A DNA stretch of 64,000 nucleotides from Microbacteriaceae bacterium (GCA_025463545.1 JAODAR010000010.1:203073-267072), one strand, 5' to 3'; numbered from the stretch's first letter, positions 44,307-53,188 are shown. A program made the numbers and translations. The notes: generated by a model from the sequence alone, not told the origin.

Positions 44307-45131
44307 TCATGGACTCACCACGGCGGCGATATAAGCGCTCATAACGGCGGAGATGAGGGGCGGTCCCGCCAGAAAAATCACAGCGCCTATCGACACGGCG
44401 CCGAGCTGCCGCCAGCGGGTGCGACGAACGTAGGCCGTACGCACCTCTGCATCCAGCGCGTCGAATTGTCCCCTCGCGTCATCGGTCGGTGGGAACAGCG
44501 CGGGCGGCCACGTCGACGCGTCGTCGATGATCGCCGCCAGCTCATCCAGTTCGGCTGCACTCAGCATCGGCGGGTGTGTCAGCAGCCAACGCTTGAGCTG
44601 TCCCGCTTCGAGAACTGTGGTTTGGTCAGGCTTCGCCTTGATCTTCAGCGACTTGGGACCGACCAGGGCGAGCACCGGCTGCGCGGAGGGGAGGCGCGGC
44701 ATCCGCTCCCTGAGAAGCTTCGTGACCCGCTTGGCCTCGTAATCGGCGTTGCGGATGTGGGGTTGCTTCTGGCCCGAGACCATGAGGGTGCGGCCCGCCA
44801 CCCAGACGGCTTTGTCCTTGTGATGCTTGGTGTTGATGGTGAAGATCCCACCCGGGCCGATGACGAGGTGGTCGATGTCCGAGCCTTTCTTTCCGATCGG
44901 AAGCGCGTGGTACGCGGTCCATTCCGGAGGCAGCGTCGCCAGGATTCCCCCAACGACGATCTCCCCTTGCGCACCCCGATACCAACTGATGCTGTCCGCG
45001 CCGAGGGGCGAATAGCCGAAAAAGCGACCAAAGCCCGAGCGCAGGGGCGTGGTGCTGTGCTGCCGCAGTAGCTCCTCGATCACTGCCTGCGCCGGAAGGC
45101 GCTGCCGCATGGTTGGCGCGTCTGTTTGCAT
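44307..45131 (-). CDS. NERD domain protein with C-terminal membrane helix
   Basis: 274 residues from the ATG at 45131, six bases after GGGGGA; the open frame continues upstream without homology. The NERD nuclease-related domain spans about residues 50-170, with GAQGEIVVGGIL, GSDIDHLVIGPGGIFTINTK (D...E/N-x-K-like core) and VWVAGRTLMVSG. A hydrophobic segment lies near the C-terminus (VSIGAVIFLAGPPLISAVMS). NERD proteins may process DNA; the function is not established. Confidence 0.85.
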   Translation of the reverse strand: MQTDAPTMRQRLPAQAVIEELLRQHSTTPLRSGFGRFFGYSPLGADSISWYRGAQGEIVVGGILATLPPEWTAYHALPIGKKGSDIDHLVIGPGGIFTINTKHHKDKAVWVAGRTLMVSGQKQPHIRNADYEAKRVTKLLRERMPRLPSAQPVLALVGPKSLKIKAKPDQTTVLEAGQLKRWLLTHPPMLSAAELDELAAIIDDASTWPPALFPPTDDARGQFDALDAEVRTAYVRRTRWRQLGAVSIGAVIFLAGPPLISAVMSAYIAAVVSP

Positions 45132-45356
45132 GGGTCCCCCGTTCCGTGTCGAATCTAGCGGGTGCCGGCGGCCCGACTGCAGCCCCAGAACGGGCTGCAT
45201 TGTTGGCTTGCGAGGGAGAACCGTGGTGGACCGCCATTGACTAAGCGGTTCGGCGATCGGTATCTGAGGGTTGCCTCCCGTGCGATATCGGCGTTGTCTG
45301 GGGTTGGCGACTCGCGGAGCGAATCCGGGAGTCCAGCCTTCTGCGAGGAGAAACCC

Positions 45357-46493
45357 ATGACCAACGCATTCTTTGGCGGCCCGGCAGACCACGACGTCAC
45401 ACCGGGAGACGAGCCGGTCGGCCGGCTCAAGGTGGTGCACACGTTTGATGACGGGCCGATGCCCACCGGGGTGAGCATCTCCCATCAGGGCCGGGTCTTC
45501 ATCAACTTCCCCAAATGGGGCGACGAAGTGCCGGCCACGGTTGTGGAACTCGTGCACGGCGTTCCGAAGCCGTTCCCGGACCAGGCGTGGAATAGCCCCA
45601 GCGGCGACGCTGACGCGGCCGCCTTGGTCTCCGTTCAGAGCATCGTCGTCGACCCGGACGACCGGCTCTGGATCCTGGACACGGGCAGCCCCTTGTTCCA
45701 GCCGACGAAGCCGGGCGGACCGAAGCTGGTGTGCGTCGACCTGGCCACAGACACGGTCGCCAAAGTAATCGTCTTCGAGCCGGATGTGGCGCTGCCCACG
45801 ACGTACCTCAACGACATCCGCTTCGACCTCCGCCAGGGAGAGGGCGGCGTTGGCTACATCACCGACTCTTCCGACCAGGGACCCAACGGCATCATCGTGG
45901 TCGATCTCGCGACGGGCGAAGCGTGGCGGCGACTGCACGATCACCCCAGCACGAAGGCACTCCCACCGCACGAGTTCGTTCCGGTCGTGGAGGGCCGTGT
46001 CTTCATGGAACGCACCGACGGCGAACCGTCCAAGCCGGTCACCATGGGCTCAGACGGCATCGCCATCTCGAGCGATGGCGAACGGCTCTGGTTCTGCCCG
46101 CTCGCGTCCAGGCGCTGGTACAGCGTCTCGACGAAGGCCCTCCTCGATCGCTCGCTCAGCGACGAGCAGGTCGCCGCGACCGTCGTGGACGAGGGCGACA
46201 AAGGCGGCGGCGCCGATGGCCTGGAATCGGACGACCAGGGCCGCCTCTACGCCACCAACTACGAGCACAACGCCATTCTGCGAAGGATGCCGGACGGCGA
46301 GATGCAGACCATTGTGCACGACGAGCGGATGCTGTGGCCTGACACCATGTCGGTGGCGACGGATGGCTACCTCTACTTCACCGCCAACCAGCTGCACCGG
46401 CAGGCGAAATATCAGGACGGCGAGGACCTTCGCGCATATCCGTACTGGCTGTTTCGGGTGGCGATCCATGCGGGACCGGTGTTACTGAAGTAA
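45357..46493 (+). CDS. Major royal jelly protein/SMP-30-like beta-propeller protein
   Basis: 378 residues from the ATG at 45357 with GAGGAG seven bases upstream. Propeller strands include IVVDPDDRLWILDTGSP near residue 95, LNDIRFDLRQGEGGVGYITD, NGIIVVDLATGEAWRRL, and GGADGLESDDQGRLYATNYE, the MRJP/Yellow pattern that overlaps SMP-30 gluconolactonases. No signal peptide. Probably a lactonase or sugar-binding protein; the substrate is unknown. Confidence 0.82.
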   Translation: MTNAFFGGPADHDVTPGDEPVGRLKVVHTFDDGPMPTGVSISHQGRVFINFPKWGDEVPATVVELVHGVPKPFPDQAWNSPSGDADAAALVSVQSIVVDPDDRLWILDTGSPLFQPTKPGGPKLVCVDLATDTVAKVIVFEPDVALPTTYLNDIRFDLRQGEGGVGYITDSSDQGPNGIIVVDLATGEAWRRLHDHPSTKALPPHEFVPVVEGRVFMERTDGEPSKPVTMGSDGIAISSDGERLWFCPLASRRWYSVSTKALLDRSLSDEQVAATVVDEGDKGGGADGLESDDQGRLYATNYEHNAILRRMPDGEMQTIVHDERMLWPDTMSVATDGYLYFTANQLHRQAKYQDGEDLRAYPYWLFRVAIHAGPVLLK

Positions 46494-46602
46494 AGCGCGC
46501 CATTCCTCAGCAGCGGCCCATTTGTTACGCCAAAAGACGGGCTGTTACGCGAAATGGCGGGTGCCCCTATGTGCGGGAACGACCGGGCGTCATGCTGGTT
46601 GC

Positions 46603-47985
46603 ATGACCCGACACATCCGCTTCAACGCCTTCGACATGAACTGCGTCGCCCACCAGTCCTCCGGGATGTGGCGGCACCCCCTCGACCAGTCCTGGAGGTA
46701 CAAGGACCTCTCCTATTGGACCGACCTTGCCAAGCTGCTCGAGCGTGGCACCTTCGACGGCATCTTCATCGCCGATGTCCTCGGAACGTACGACGTCTAC
46801 GGTGGTTCGAACGAAGCAGCGATCAGGCACGGGGCCCAGGTTCCGGTGAACGACCCGATCCTGCTCGTCTCCGCCATGGCGGCCGTGACCGAGAATCTCG
46901 GATTCGGCATCACCGCGGGAACCGCCTACGAGCATCCGTACCCGTTTGCCCGACGGATGTCCACACTCGACCACCTGACAAAGGGTCGCGTCGGGTGGAA
47001 CGTGGTCACCGGTTACCTGCCGAGCGCCGCGCGCAACATGGGGCACGAAGACCAGCTTGAGCACGACGACCGCTACGACGTGGCGGACGAGTACCTCGAG
47101 GTGCTCTACAAGCTGTGGGAGGGGTCGTGGGAAGAGGATGCCGTCATCCGCAACCGTGAGACGGGGGTGTTCACCGATCCGGCCAAGGTGCACGAGATCG
47201 GGCACTACGGCAAGAACTTCACGGTGCCGGGCATCCACTTGTCTGAGCCCTCGCCGCAGCGCACACCCGTGATTTACCAGGCCGGGGCGTCACCGCGCGG
47301 CATCAAGTTCGCGGCGGGCAACGCAGAGGCGATCTTCGTGGCCGCGTCGACAAAGTCCGGACTCACGGCGACGGTGAGCAAGATCCGGGATGCGCTCGAG
47401 CAGGCCGGTCGTGACCGGTACTCCGCGAAAATCTACACGCTGCTGACGATCATCACCGACGAGACCAGCGAGAAGGCCCACGCGAAACACCAGGAGTACC
47501 TCTCCTATGCAAGCGAAGAGGGCGCGCTCGTCTTCATGTCGGGGTGGATGGGGATCGACCTGTCGCAGTACGACCTTGACGAGCCGATCGGCAATGTGAA
47601 GAGCAACGCGATCCAGTCGGTGGTGGCGAACTTCCAGACGGCGAACGACGACGGCTCGGAGTGGACCGTGCGTGACATCGCCAAGCTCGGCGTGATCGGC
47701 GGCCTGGGCCCGTTCATCGTCGGCTCGCCCGAAGAGGTCGCCGACCATCTGCAGGAGTGGGTGGAGGACACGGACGTCGACGGATTCAACCTTGCCTACG
47801 CGATCACGCCGGGCACATTCGAAGACGTGGTCGAGTTCGTGATCCCCGAGCTCCGTCGCCGCGGCGCCTACCCCGAGGAGTACGTCGAGGGCACACTGCG
47901 CAACAAGCTCCACGGGCGCGGCGACCGCCTGCCCGAGGAGCACCTCGGCGCACAGTACCGGCTGGGTGCGGCCGCCCGGGCCTGA
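46603..47985 (+). CDS. LLM-class flavin-dependent monooxygenase (NtaA/SnaA/DszA family)
   Basis: 460 residues from the ATG at 46603. Family marks: WRHPLDQSWRYKDLSYWTDL, GTFDGIFIADVLGTYDVYGG, YPFARRMSTLDHLTKGRVGW with NVVTGYLPSAARN, and SPQRTPVIYQAGASPRGIKF. These FMNH2-dependent enzymes oxidise nitrilotriacetate, sulfur heterocycles, alkyl compounds or antibiotics and need a separate flavin reductase, which is not adjacent. Followed by a large palindromic element. Confidence 0.9.
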   Translation: MTRHIRFNAFDMNCVAHQSSGMWRHPLDQSWRYKDLSYWTDLAKLLERGTFDGIFIADVLGTYDVYGGSNEAAIRHGAQVPVNDPILLVSAMAAVTENLGFGITAGTAYEHPYPFARRMSTLDHLTKGRVGWNVVTGYLPSAARNMGHEDQLEHDDRYDVADEYLEVLYKLWEGSWEEDAVIRNRETGVFTDPAKVHEIGHYGKNFTVPGIHLSEPSPQRTPVIYQAGASPRGIKFAAGNAEAIFVAASTKSGLTATVSKIRDALEQAGRDRYSAKIYTLLTIITDETSEKAHAKHQEYLSYASEEGALVFMSGWMGIDLSQYDLDEPIGNVKSNAIQSVVANFQTANDDGSEWTVRDIAKLGVIGGLGPFIVGSPEEVADHLQEWVEDTDVDGFNLAYAITPGTFEDVVEFVIPELRRRGAYPEEYVEGTLRNKLHGRGDRLPEEHLGAQYRLGAAARA

Positions 47986-48028
47986 TGTCCGGGGTCAATC
48001 GCGCGCTCGCGCGGCAGGCGCGCGGCGC

Positions 48029-48085
48029 TGAGGTACGTATATAACACCTTCGTCCGGCCAACGAAGGTGTTATATACGTACCTCA
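48029..48085. repeat. Palindromic intergenic element, copy 1
   Basis: Perfect 25-base arms, left arm beginning TGAGGTACGTATATAACACC and right arm at 48061-48085, around a seven-base loop (48054-48060). It shares the core CACCTTCG and GTACGTATA with elements at 49508-49560 and 54517-54569. Lies 43 bases after the LLM gene. The stop codon of the adjoining minus-strand remnant falls inside its right arm. Confidence 0.85.
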
Positions 48086-48400
48086 CGGCTGGGGAACGAG
48101 GAGCATCGCCTGCGAGCGCATCGCCTGCGTTAGGCCGAAGCCAGGCCGACCTGGTCGCGGCCGGCGTGCTTTGGCGGTGAACAGCGCCGCGTCGGCGCGT
48201 CCCAGCCAATCCACGACGGATGCTTCGAAGTCGCCGAGCCGCAACCGGTGCTGCGCGAGGATGGCCCGGGCATGCGCCTGCTGGGTCAGGCTCATGCCCG
48301 GGCGCGCCAGCACCGTCACGGTGCAGCCCGACCACGGCAGTCTGACGGGACTCCTCGAGCAGCTCGTCGATCGTCGGAAGCGCGCCGGCGGCGGGCGCCC
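48083..48400 (-). pseudogene. Possible remnant ending like a GGDEF domain
   Basis: The minus-strand frame ending at 48083 reads LGRADAALFTAKARRPRPG near its C-terminus, which recalls the ADxALYxAKxxGR end of diguanylate cyclases, but the GGDEF motif itself and the rest of the domain are absent. Upstream residues (EELLEESRQTAVVGLH-like in another frame) are not clearly related. Treat as a weak suggestion of a decayed gene. Confidence 0.25.
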
Positions 48401-48543
48401 ACGACTCAGGCTCGGCGACTACATCGATTGCGTTCACGGGTCAGCTCCCCCGGCTTCAGGTTGGACTGAACCTGGCAGCGCGGAGGCGAGGCGCTCGTCT
48501 ACCGCTGCCCCACTTCGGGTGAAGCCGGGCCGTGGAGCCGGGT

Positions 48544-48604
48544 GAACGGGACTCAGCCGAACGGGACTCAGCCGAACGGAACTCAGCCGACCGAGGACTC
48601 AGCC
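48544..48604. repeat. 15-base tandem repeat, four units
   Basis: GAACGGGACTCAGCC at 48544-48558, repeated at 48559-48573, as GAACGGAACTCAGCC at 48574-48588, and a 16-base variant at 48589-48604. The last unit overlaps the stop codon of the following membrane-protein gene. Copy number could vary by slippage. Confidence 0.8.
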
Positions 48605-49264
48605 GACCGGGGCCTTGCGGCGTCCCCTGGACGGTGGCGCAGCATCCGCTTTGCGCAGCCGGACACCGAGCATCACGTACCAGATCGGCCACACCAGCCA
48701 CACGCCGCCGGCTATGAAGACACCGAGCCCGAGCACGAGAAGCTGTGGGATGGTGAGCGGCGGAACGGCAACGATGCCCAGCGCCCCAATAGCCAGGCCG
48801 ATCATGAGCCCGGCGCCGGTGAGCCAGCCCCACGCACTGAGCGTCCGCGGGAAGGTGCCGTCCTGGCCCAGGCGGCGGTTGGTCGCGTACATCCAGCCGC
48901 CGTGGAGGAAGACGGCGACGACCGCGATGGGAACGGCAATCCAGATGTCGAGCACATGGAGGGCGAGCAGCACAAGCGACACAGCCGCGGTGACCAGGGC
49001 CACGCACACGACCACGCCGAATGCGCGCAGGCCCTGCGAGCCCTTGATCTTGCCGCCGACGTGCGCGATGAGGAACACAGTGAGCACGCTGCTGATCGCG
49101 AACAGCACGTCGTAGCTGCGGCCGAGCGTGTACGGGCCGTTGAGCGGCACCTCGAGCCAGAACATCGCGATGAACAGCACGCTGGCCACCAGGTTGATGG
49201 CCGCGACAGCGTACGCCACCCACGACATCCGTTCGTCGCGCGCATTTCGCGTCACTTTCGGCAT
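48599..49264 (-). CDS. Integral membrane protein of unknown function
   Basis: 221 residues from the ATG at 49264 with AGGAG four bases upstream. Six predicted membrane helices, for example SWVAYAVAAINLVASVLFIA, LFAISSVLTVFLIAHVG, IWIAVPIAVVAVFLHGGWMY and LLVLGLGVFIAGGVWLVWPI; basic C-terminal tail RGRRKAPVG. No family recognised. Its 3' end runs into a tandem repeat. Confidence 0.7.
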   Translation of the reverse strand: MPKVTRNARDERMSWVAYAVAAINLVASVLFIAMFWLEVPLNGPYTLGRSYDVLFAISSVLTVFLIAHVGGKIKGSQGLRAFGVVVCVALVTAAVSLVLLALHVLDIWIAVPIAVVAVFLHGGWMYATNRRLGQDGTFPRTLSAWGWLTGAGLMIGLAIGALGIVAVPPLTIPQLLVLGLGVFIAGGVWLVWPIWYVMLGVRLRKADAAPPSRGRRKAPVG

Positions 49265-49410
49265 CCTGCTCCTGACCTGGCCCTGCGGCTGTGGGCTAAG
49301 TGCCCGACTGCTCATTATTTCAAGTTCCGCCGGCAACGGCGAACCAGTGGGCGGCGACCGGGCCTGTCAACGTCCCCAGGGCGCTCATTCATGCCATCTG
49401 CGACCCCGAT

Positions 49411-49560
49411 CGCCCCTGAGGTACGTATAAAGCACCGTCTCGCCCGTCAGGTACCTATAAGCACCGTCTCGCCCGTCAGGTACGTATAAAGCATCTTCTC
49501 GCCCGTCAGGTACGTATAAAGCACCTTCGTTTCGCGAACGAAGGTGCTTTATACGCGCCT
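49411..49560. repeat. Palindromic intergenic element, copy 2, with ~30-bp tandem units
   Basis: Four tandem units (49411-49440, 49441-49469, 49470-49499, 49500-49529) share CGCCCGTCAGGTACGTATAA and differ by a few bases. The last unit is the left arm of a palindrome: arms 49508-49531 and 49537-49560 pair at 22 of 24 positions around loop TCGCG. It looks like a left arm that was amplified by slippage or unequal exchange. Fills the gap between the membrane-protein gene start and the decarboxylase 3' end. Confidence 0.85.
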
Positions 49561-49635
49561 CAGCGATTCCTCTGCCGACACCGCCGCACCGGCGCACCGC
49601 CGCACCAGCGCACCTCCGCACCGGCATGGCCGCGT

Positions 49636-50433
49636 CTACTGCGGAGCGGCGACACCTCCGGCAACGACGATCGTGCCCAGCGAAGTGAATTCGGCAGAAA
49701 TCTGGTCGCCCGGGTTCACGAAGACGGCGTCGGTCAGTCCGCCGGTGAGAACGATGTCCCCGGCGCGGATGGAACGCCCCCGGGCGGCAAGCGAGTTGGC
49801 GGCAAGCGCCAGGGCCTCGGCCGGATGTCCCTGGACCGCAGCCCCGGTGGCCGTATACACGACCTGCCCGTTGACGCGTACGAGACAGGCCTCCAACTGG
49901 AGGTCCAGGTCGAAGGGGTCAAGTGCGATTGCACCGAGATAGAAGCCCGCCGATGACGCATTGTCGGCGATGACATCCGGCAGGGTGAACTTGAAGTCCT
50001 TGTATCGGCTGTCGATGACCTCGAACCCTGCGTGCACCGATCGAACGGCGGCCAGCGCCCGCGCGGCGGTGACTCCCGGACCGGTCAGGTCTTCCTCCAT
50101 GACAAACACGATCTCAGGCTCGATGCGTGGGTGGATGAACCGGCTGAAATCGACCGGGACCCCCGCCTCCAGGTACATCTTGTCGGTGAGCACCGCGGTG
50201 AGCGGCGAGTCGATGCCCATACGCTTCTGCTTCGCCCGCGACGTCAGGCCGAGTTTGACCCCGACCACCGTGTGACCGTTCGCGACCTTGTCCTCGATGA
50301 GGGCATCCTGCACGCGGTAGCCGGTCGCTATGTCGAGCTCCGCCCAGTCGTCGGTGATCGGGGTGATGTCCCGTCGCCCGGCCTCGGCGTCGAGCAGATG
50401 GCGGGCGGCGCTGTCGATGTTCCAGGTGGTCAT
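49636..50433 (-). CDS. dmpH: 4-Oxalocrotonate decarboxylase (DmpH/XylI family)
   Basis: 265 residues. Matches remembered features of DmpH: VVGVKLGLTSRAKQKRMGID, PRIEPEIVFVMEEDLTGPGV with metal-binding Glu residues, and FEVIDSRYKDFKFTLPDVIADN. It converts 2-oxo-3-hexenedioate (4-oxalocrotonate keto form) to 2-hydroxypenta-2,4-dienoate plus CO2 with Mg2+, in complex with the hydratase encoded two bases upstream. Last gene of the operon. Confidence 0.85.
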   Translation of the reverse strand: MTTWNIDSAARHLLDAEAGRRDITPITDDWAELDIATGYRVQDALIEDKVANGHTVVGVKLGLTSRAKQKRMGIDSPLTAVLTDKMYLEAGVPVDFSRFIHPRIEPEIVFVMEEDLTGPGVTAARALAAVRSVHAGFEVIDSRYKDFKFTLPDVIADNASSAGFYLGAIALDPFDLDLQLEACLVRVNGQVVYTATGAAVQGHPAEALALAANSLAARGRSIRAGDIVLTGGLTDAVFVNPGDQISAEFTSLGTIVVAGGVAAPQ

Positions 50434-50435
50434 GG

Positions 50436-51221
50436 CTAGTCCTTTGCGAAATTCGTGGTGACGGTGCCGAGCCCGGCGAAAGTGGCCGACACGGTGTCGC
50501 CCGGTGCGACGGCGACTGCCGCACACAGCGATCCCGGCATGACGACAGCCCCCGCTTCAAGCGTGACGCCCCGCCTGCCGACGGTGTTCGCCAGCCAGAC
50601 CAGCGCGTTGATCGGCGAGCCGAGTACCGCACCGCCGGCGCCGGTCCCGACGAGTTCACCGTTCTTGTACAGAACGCATCCGCCGCGCACCAGGTCGATG
50701 GTGTCCAGCCGCACGGGCGTGCTGCCCAGTACCACGCCGCCTGAGCTGGCGTTGTCTGCGATGGTATCGGCGAGGGAGATCTTCCAGTCGGCGATGCGGG
50801 AGTCGATGATCTCGAGCGACGCGATCGCGAAATCGACGGCCTGGATGGCCTCCGCCACGGTGACCCCCGGACCGCGCAAGCTTTTCTTCAGCACGAAAGA
50901 GATCTCCGGCTCGACCTTCGGCTGGAGGAATCGACCGGCCGGGATTGCTTCGGAGTCGAGGTAGAACATGTCGTCGAGGAGGACACCGTAGTCGGGCTGG
51001 TCGACGCCGAGCTGCAGTTGCATCGCGCGGGACGTCAAGCCGACTTTGTGCCCCTTCACCACCCGCCCATTTGATGTCCAGGTCTCGACCTGCGCCTGCT
51101 GGATCGCGTAGGCGTCGCCGAGTTGCGCTTCACCGGCTGCTCCGAAAATGGGTGCGATCGGCACACGGTCGCCGTAGGCGCCGAGCAGTGCACGCACTGA
51201 CTCTTGAACCAGAGTGCTCAC
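50436..51221 (-). CDS. dmpE: 2-Oxopent-4-enoate hydratase (DmpE/XylJ family)
   Basis: 261 residues from the GTG at 51221, which overlaps the tautomerase stop by four bases. KGHKVGLTSRAMQLQLGVDQ and PDYGVLLDDMF match the hydratase branch; PKVEPEISFVLKKSLRGPG carries the metal ligands; LEIIDSRIADWKISLADTIA follows. It hydrates 2-hydroxypenta-2,4-dienoate to 4-hydroxy-2-oxovalerate. The aldolase and acylating dehydrogenase of the next steps are not in the window. Confidence 0.85.
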   Translation of the reverse strand: MSTLVQESVRALLGAYGDRVPIAPIFGAAGEAQLGDAYAIQQAQVETWTSNGRVVKGHKVGLTSRAMQLQLGVDQPDYGVLLDDMFYLDSEAIPAGRFLQPKVEPEISFVLKKSLRGPGVTVAEAIQAVDFAIASLEIIDSRIADWKISLADTIADNASSGGVVLGSTPVRLDTIDLVRGGCVLYKNGELVGTGAGGAVLGSPINALVWLANTVGRRGVTLEAGAVVMPGSLCAAVAVAPGDTVSATFAGLGTVTTNFAKD

Positions 51222-51463
51222 TCTGCGACCACCTTTTCTCCGCTGACTGATTCCGCACGCAACGGCGAAGCGGATGCCGCGCTCTCGCTCTTGAGGGTTG
51301 CGCCGACCGAGAAGAATTCGGGCTCGATTTCGGTGACCATGACCCGGACAGTCGAAAGCGGCGCATCCAGCGTTTCGGCGACAGTTCGAGCGACTTCCTT
51401 CACACAGCGAGAGATGGACTCCTGGTCCCTCCCTCTGACGACGCTGATTTGCACGATGGGCAT
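51218..51463 (-). CDS. 4-Oxalocrotonate tautomerase
   Basis: 81 residues. Pro2 directly after Met (MPIVQISVVRGRD) is the catalytic base of the tautomerase superfamily; ISRCVKEVARTVAETL is the helix and VRVMVTEIEPEFFSVG the following strand. Somewhat longer than DmpI/XylH (62) by a C-terminal tail of about 18 residues. It interconverts enol and keto oxalocrotonate ahead of the decarboxylase. Start overlaps the IclR stop by one base. Confidence 0.88.
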   Translation of the reverse strand: MPIVQISVVRGRDQESISRCVKEVARTVAETLDAPLSTVRVMVTEIEPEFFSVGATLKSESAASASPLRAESVSGEKVVAE

Positions 51464-52290
51464 TAGGACTCCTCGGTGGTGATTGACGGCGTGTTCGTAG
51501 CAGGTTCGTAGCCGAAATCGGCGGACAGACGGGCGGCCGTGTCAAGCAGCGCGTCGGTCATGGCGGGTGGCGGCGGATCCGGCAGGTAGTGCACCGACCC
51601 GACGATGGCCAGCGTGCCGATGAGCTGACCGCTGTGCCCGAGCACCGGCGCGGCCAGCGCGTTCACCCCGACGTATGTCTCCTCCGGCGCCGACGCCCAG
51701 CCCCGATCACGCGCCGCAGCGATTTCTTCTGCCAGCACCTTCTCATCGACGATCGTGTGGTCGGTGCGGGTTTCCGGTGCCATTGCGGACCAGCTCTCGA
51801 CTTGCTCCGTCGAGCCGAACGCCAGCGCGATCTTCCCCTGCGCGGCGGCGTTGAAGCCGAACATCGTGCCCGGCAAGAGCACGACGTCGATCGGCGACCC
51901 GCCCGGAAGCACCTCAGTGACGACTATGCCTGCGTCGGAGACCTGGGAGAAGACGATCGTCTGGCGCACGACGTTTCGAAGTTCCTCCATGAACGGCCGG
52001 GCGATCGTGGAGGCACTACTTTGCGCTGCGATGCGTTCGCCGAGGAGCACGAGCCGCCAGCCGAGCTCATAGCGCCTGGTCACGGGATCGTGCCGCACGT
52101 AGGCGGCAGATCTGAGCTGTGCGAGATGCCGATGCACACGTGCCTTCGGAATCCCGAGGCGCACCGCAAGTTCGGAGACGCCCCATGGCCCGGGCGCTTC
52201 CAGCATGGTTTCGATGATCTTGAGCGAGATCAACGAGGTCGACGGTTCCTCCGGAAGAGGAACAGCGCGCGCATCCCTCCCAGCACCCAT
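51463..52290 (-). CDS. IclR-family transcriptional regulator inside the operon
   Basis: 275 residues: winged helix near residues 20-85 (ELAVRLGIPKARVHRHLAQL), effector domain from about 105 (NVVRQTIVFSQVSDAGIVVT, then GFNAAAQGKIALAF). Located between the cupin and tautomerase genes with one-base stop/start overlaps on both sides (52290 and 51463), so it is cotranscribed and probably autoregulated with the operon. The inverted repeat at 53002-53026 is a candidate operator. Confidence 0.9.
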   Translation of the reverse strand: MGAGRDARAVPLPEEPSTSLISLKIIETMLEAPGPWGVSELAVRLGIPKARVHRHLAQLRSAAYVRHDPVTRRYELGWRLVLLGERIAAQSSASTIARPFMEELRNVVRQTIVFSQVSDAGIVVTEVLPGGSPIDVVLLPGTMFGFNAAAQGKIALAFGSTEQVESWSAMAPETRTDHTIVDEKVLAEEIAAARDRGWASAPEETYVGVNALAAPVLGHSGQLIGTLAIVGSVHYLPDPPPPAMTDALLDTAARLSADFGYEPATNTPSITTEES

Positions 52291-52976
52291 CAGCCGACCG
52301 GTCCGATGAAGCGTTCGCTGAAGATGTGGTAACTCTGCGTGTTGGGCTTCTTCCGGTCTTCGGGAAGCACCGTGCGGAATGAGGAGACGCCGCGCGTGTG
52401 CTGCGGAAGCACGAAACAGCGGATGAATGTGGTCGAGGATTCCGACGTGGTCGGCGCGAGCACGGGCAGGACGCCCTTTTCGGCCCAGGCCTGCCCCGGT
52501 CCGTAAACGTTGGACGCACCATCCGTTTCGATGGTGATCTCACCATCGAGGCAGATGCGCACACCAGGGCCCTGGTGCATGTGGGTCCATGCTGTGCCTC
52601 CCGGGGGGAAGTGCACGCTGTCCAGCCGAATCAGCCAGCGAAAAGCGGGATCCAGGTCGAGGTCCGCCTGGAGCTTTTCCTGCGACGTGGTGCCCGGCGC
52701 TGAACGGAAGGCCCGGTCGCGATCGTCGACCGAACCGTTTACTCCCCCGGCGAGCTCCCAGCGCCAGAGGGTGGTGTCGGTTGCGCCAACGCGAATCGTC
52801 AGTTGGCCGTCGGTGGTGATGCCATTGCCGTCGTCGATGTACTGGCTGTAGTCGTCGGAGTCGAAGTGCGCACCGCCGTCCCGCACGTAGATCGCTCGCG
52901 GCGCGGCCGGCAGGTACACGGGAAGTGTGCCGGCGGGAAGCACGTCTTCATACAGGAACATCGTCGTCGTCGACAT
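52290..52976 (-). CDS. Cupin-fold protein
   Basis: 228 residues from the ATG at 52976, the first gene of the operon, after GAGG. The C-terminal half has a cupin barrel with FPPGGTAWTHMHQGPGVRIC: the HxH pair of motif 1 is kept but the usual Glu is replaced. Motif 2 (GPGQAWAEKG) lacks the usual His, so a canonical iron dioxygenase site is doubtful. The N-terminal half may be a second, degenerate barrel. Possible sensor, isomerase or unusual oxygenase for the same pathway. Confidence 0.6.
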   Translation of the reverse strand: MSTTTMFLYEDVLPAGTLPVYLPAAPRAIYVRDGGAHFDSDDYSQYIDDGNGITTDGQLTIRVGATDTTLWRWELAGGVNGSVDDRDRAFRSAPGTTSQEKLQADLDLDPAFRWLIRLDSVHFPPGGTAWTHMHQGPGVRICLDGEITIETDGASNVYGPGQAWAEKGVLPVLAPTTSESSTTFIRCFVLPQHTRGVSSFRTVLPEDRKKPNTQSYHIFSERFIGPVG

Positions 52977-53001
52977 GCGTTCTTTCCTCAAGCTCGGGAA
53001 T

Positions 53002-53026
53002 GTTGTATCGCTGGCCAATATACAAC
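53002..53026. promoter_or_regulatory. Candidate IclR operator in the cupin/MFS divergent interval
   Basis: Perfect inverted repeat GTTGTAT (53002-53008) and ATACAAC (53020-53026) with an 11-base spacer, plus a nearby TGTTCGATAC at about 53034 that recalls PcaR/PcaU-type sites. Lies just upstream of the cupin-operon start and about 165 bases upstream of the MFS gene. Confidence 0.5.
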
Positions 53027-53188
53027 TCTCGCTGTTCGATACAAAATTGACATTTCTCGCGGCGTGCTGCACGCTACTGCAAGTGCCCCCCGCCATTCGG
53101 GCGGAGGATTCGCGCGCCGACCGGCGCGGCGTACAACAGTCGGCCTGTCATCAGACACGAGTCGGACGAGGACATCAAAGGAGATTCC

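Noticed and set aside
45132..45971. N-terminal extension of the NERD protein frame
   Set aside because: The open frame continues upstream of the ATG at 45131 but overlaps the MRJP-like gene on the other strand and has no homology, so the shorter start with a GGGGGA site is used.
49411..49529. CRISPR array
   Set aside because: The four ~30-bp units are directly adjacent with no spacers, and the last unit folds into a palindrome with its right arm. No cas genes are near.
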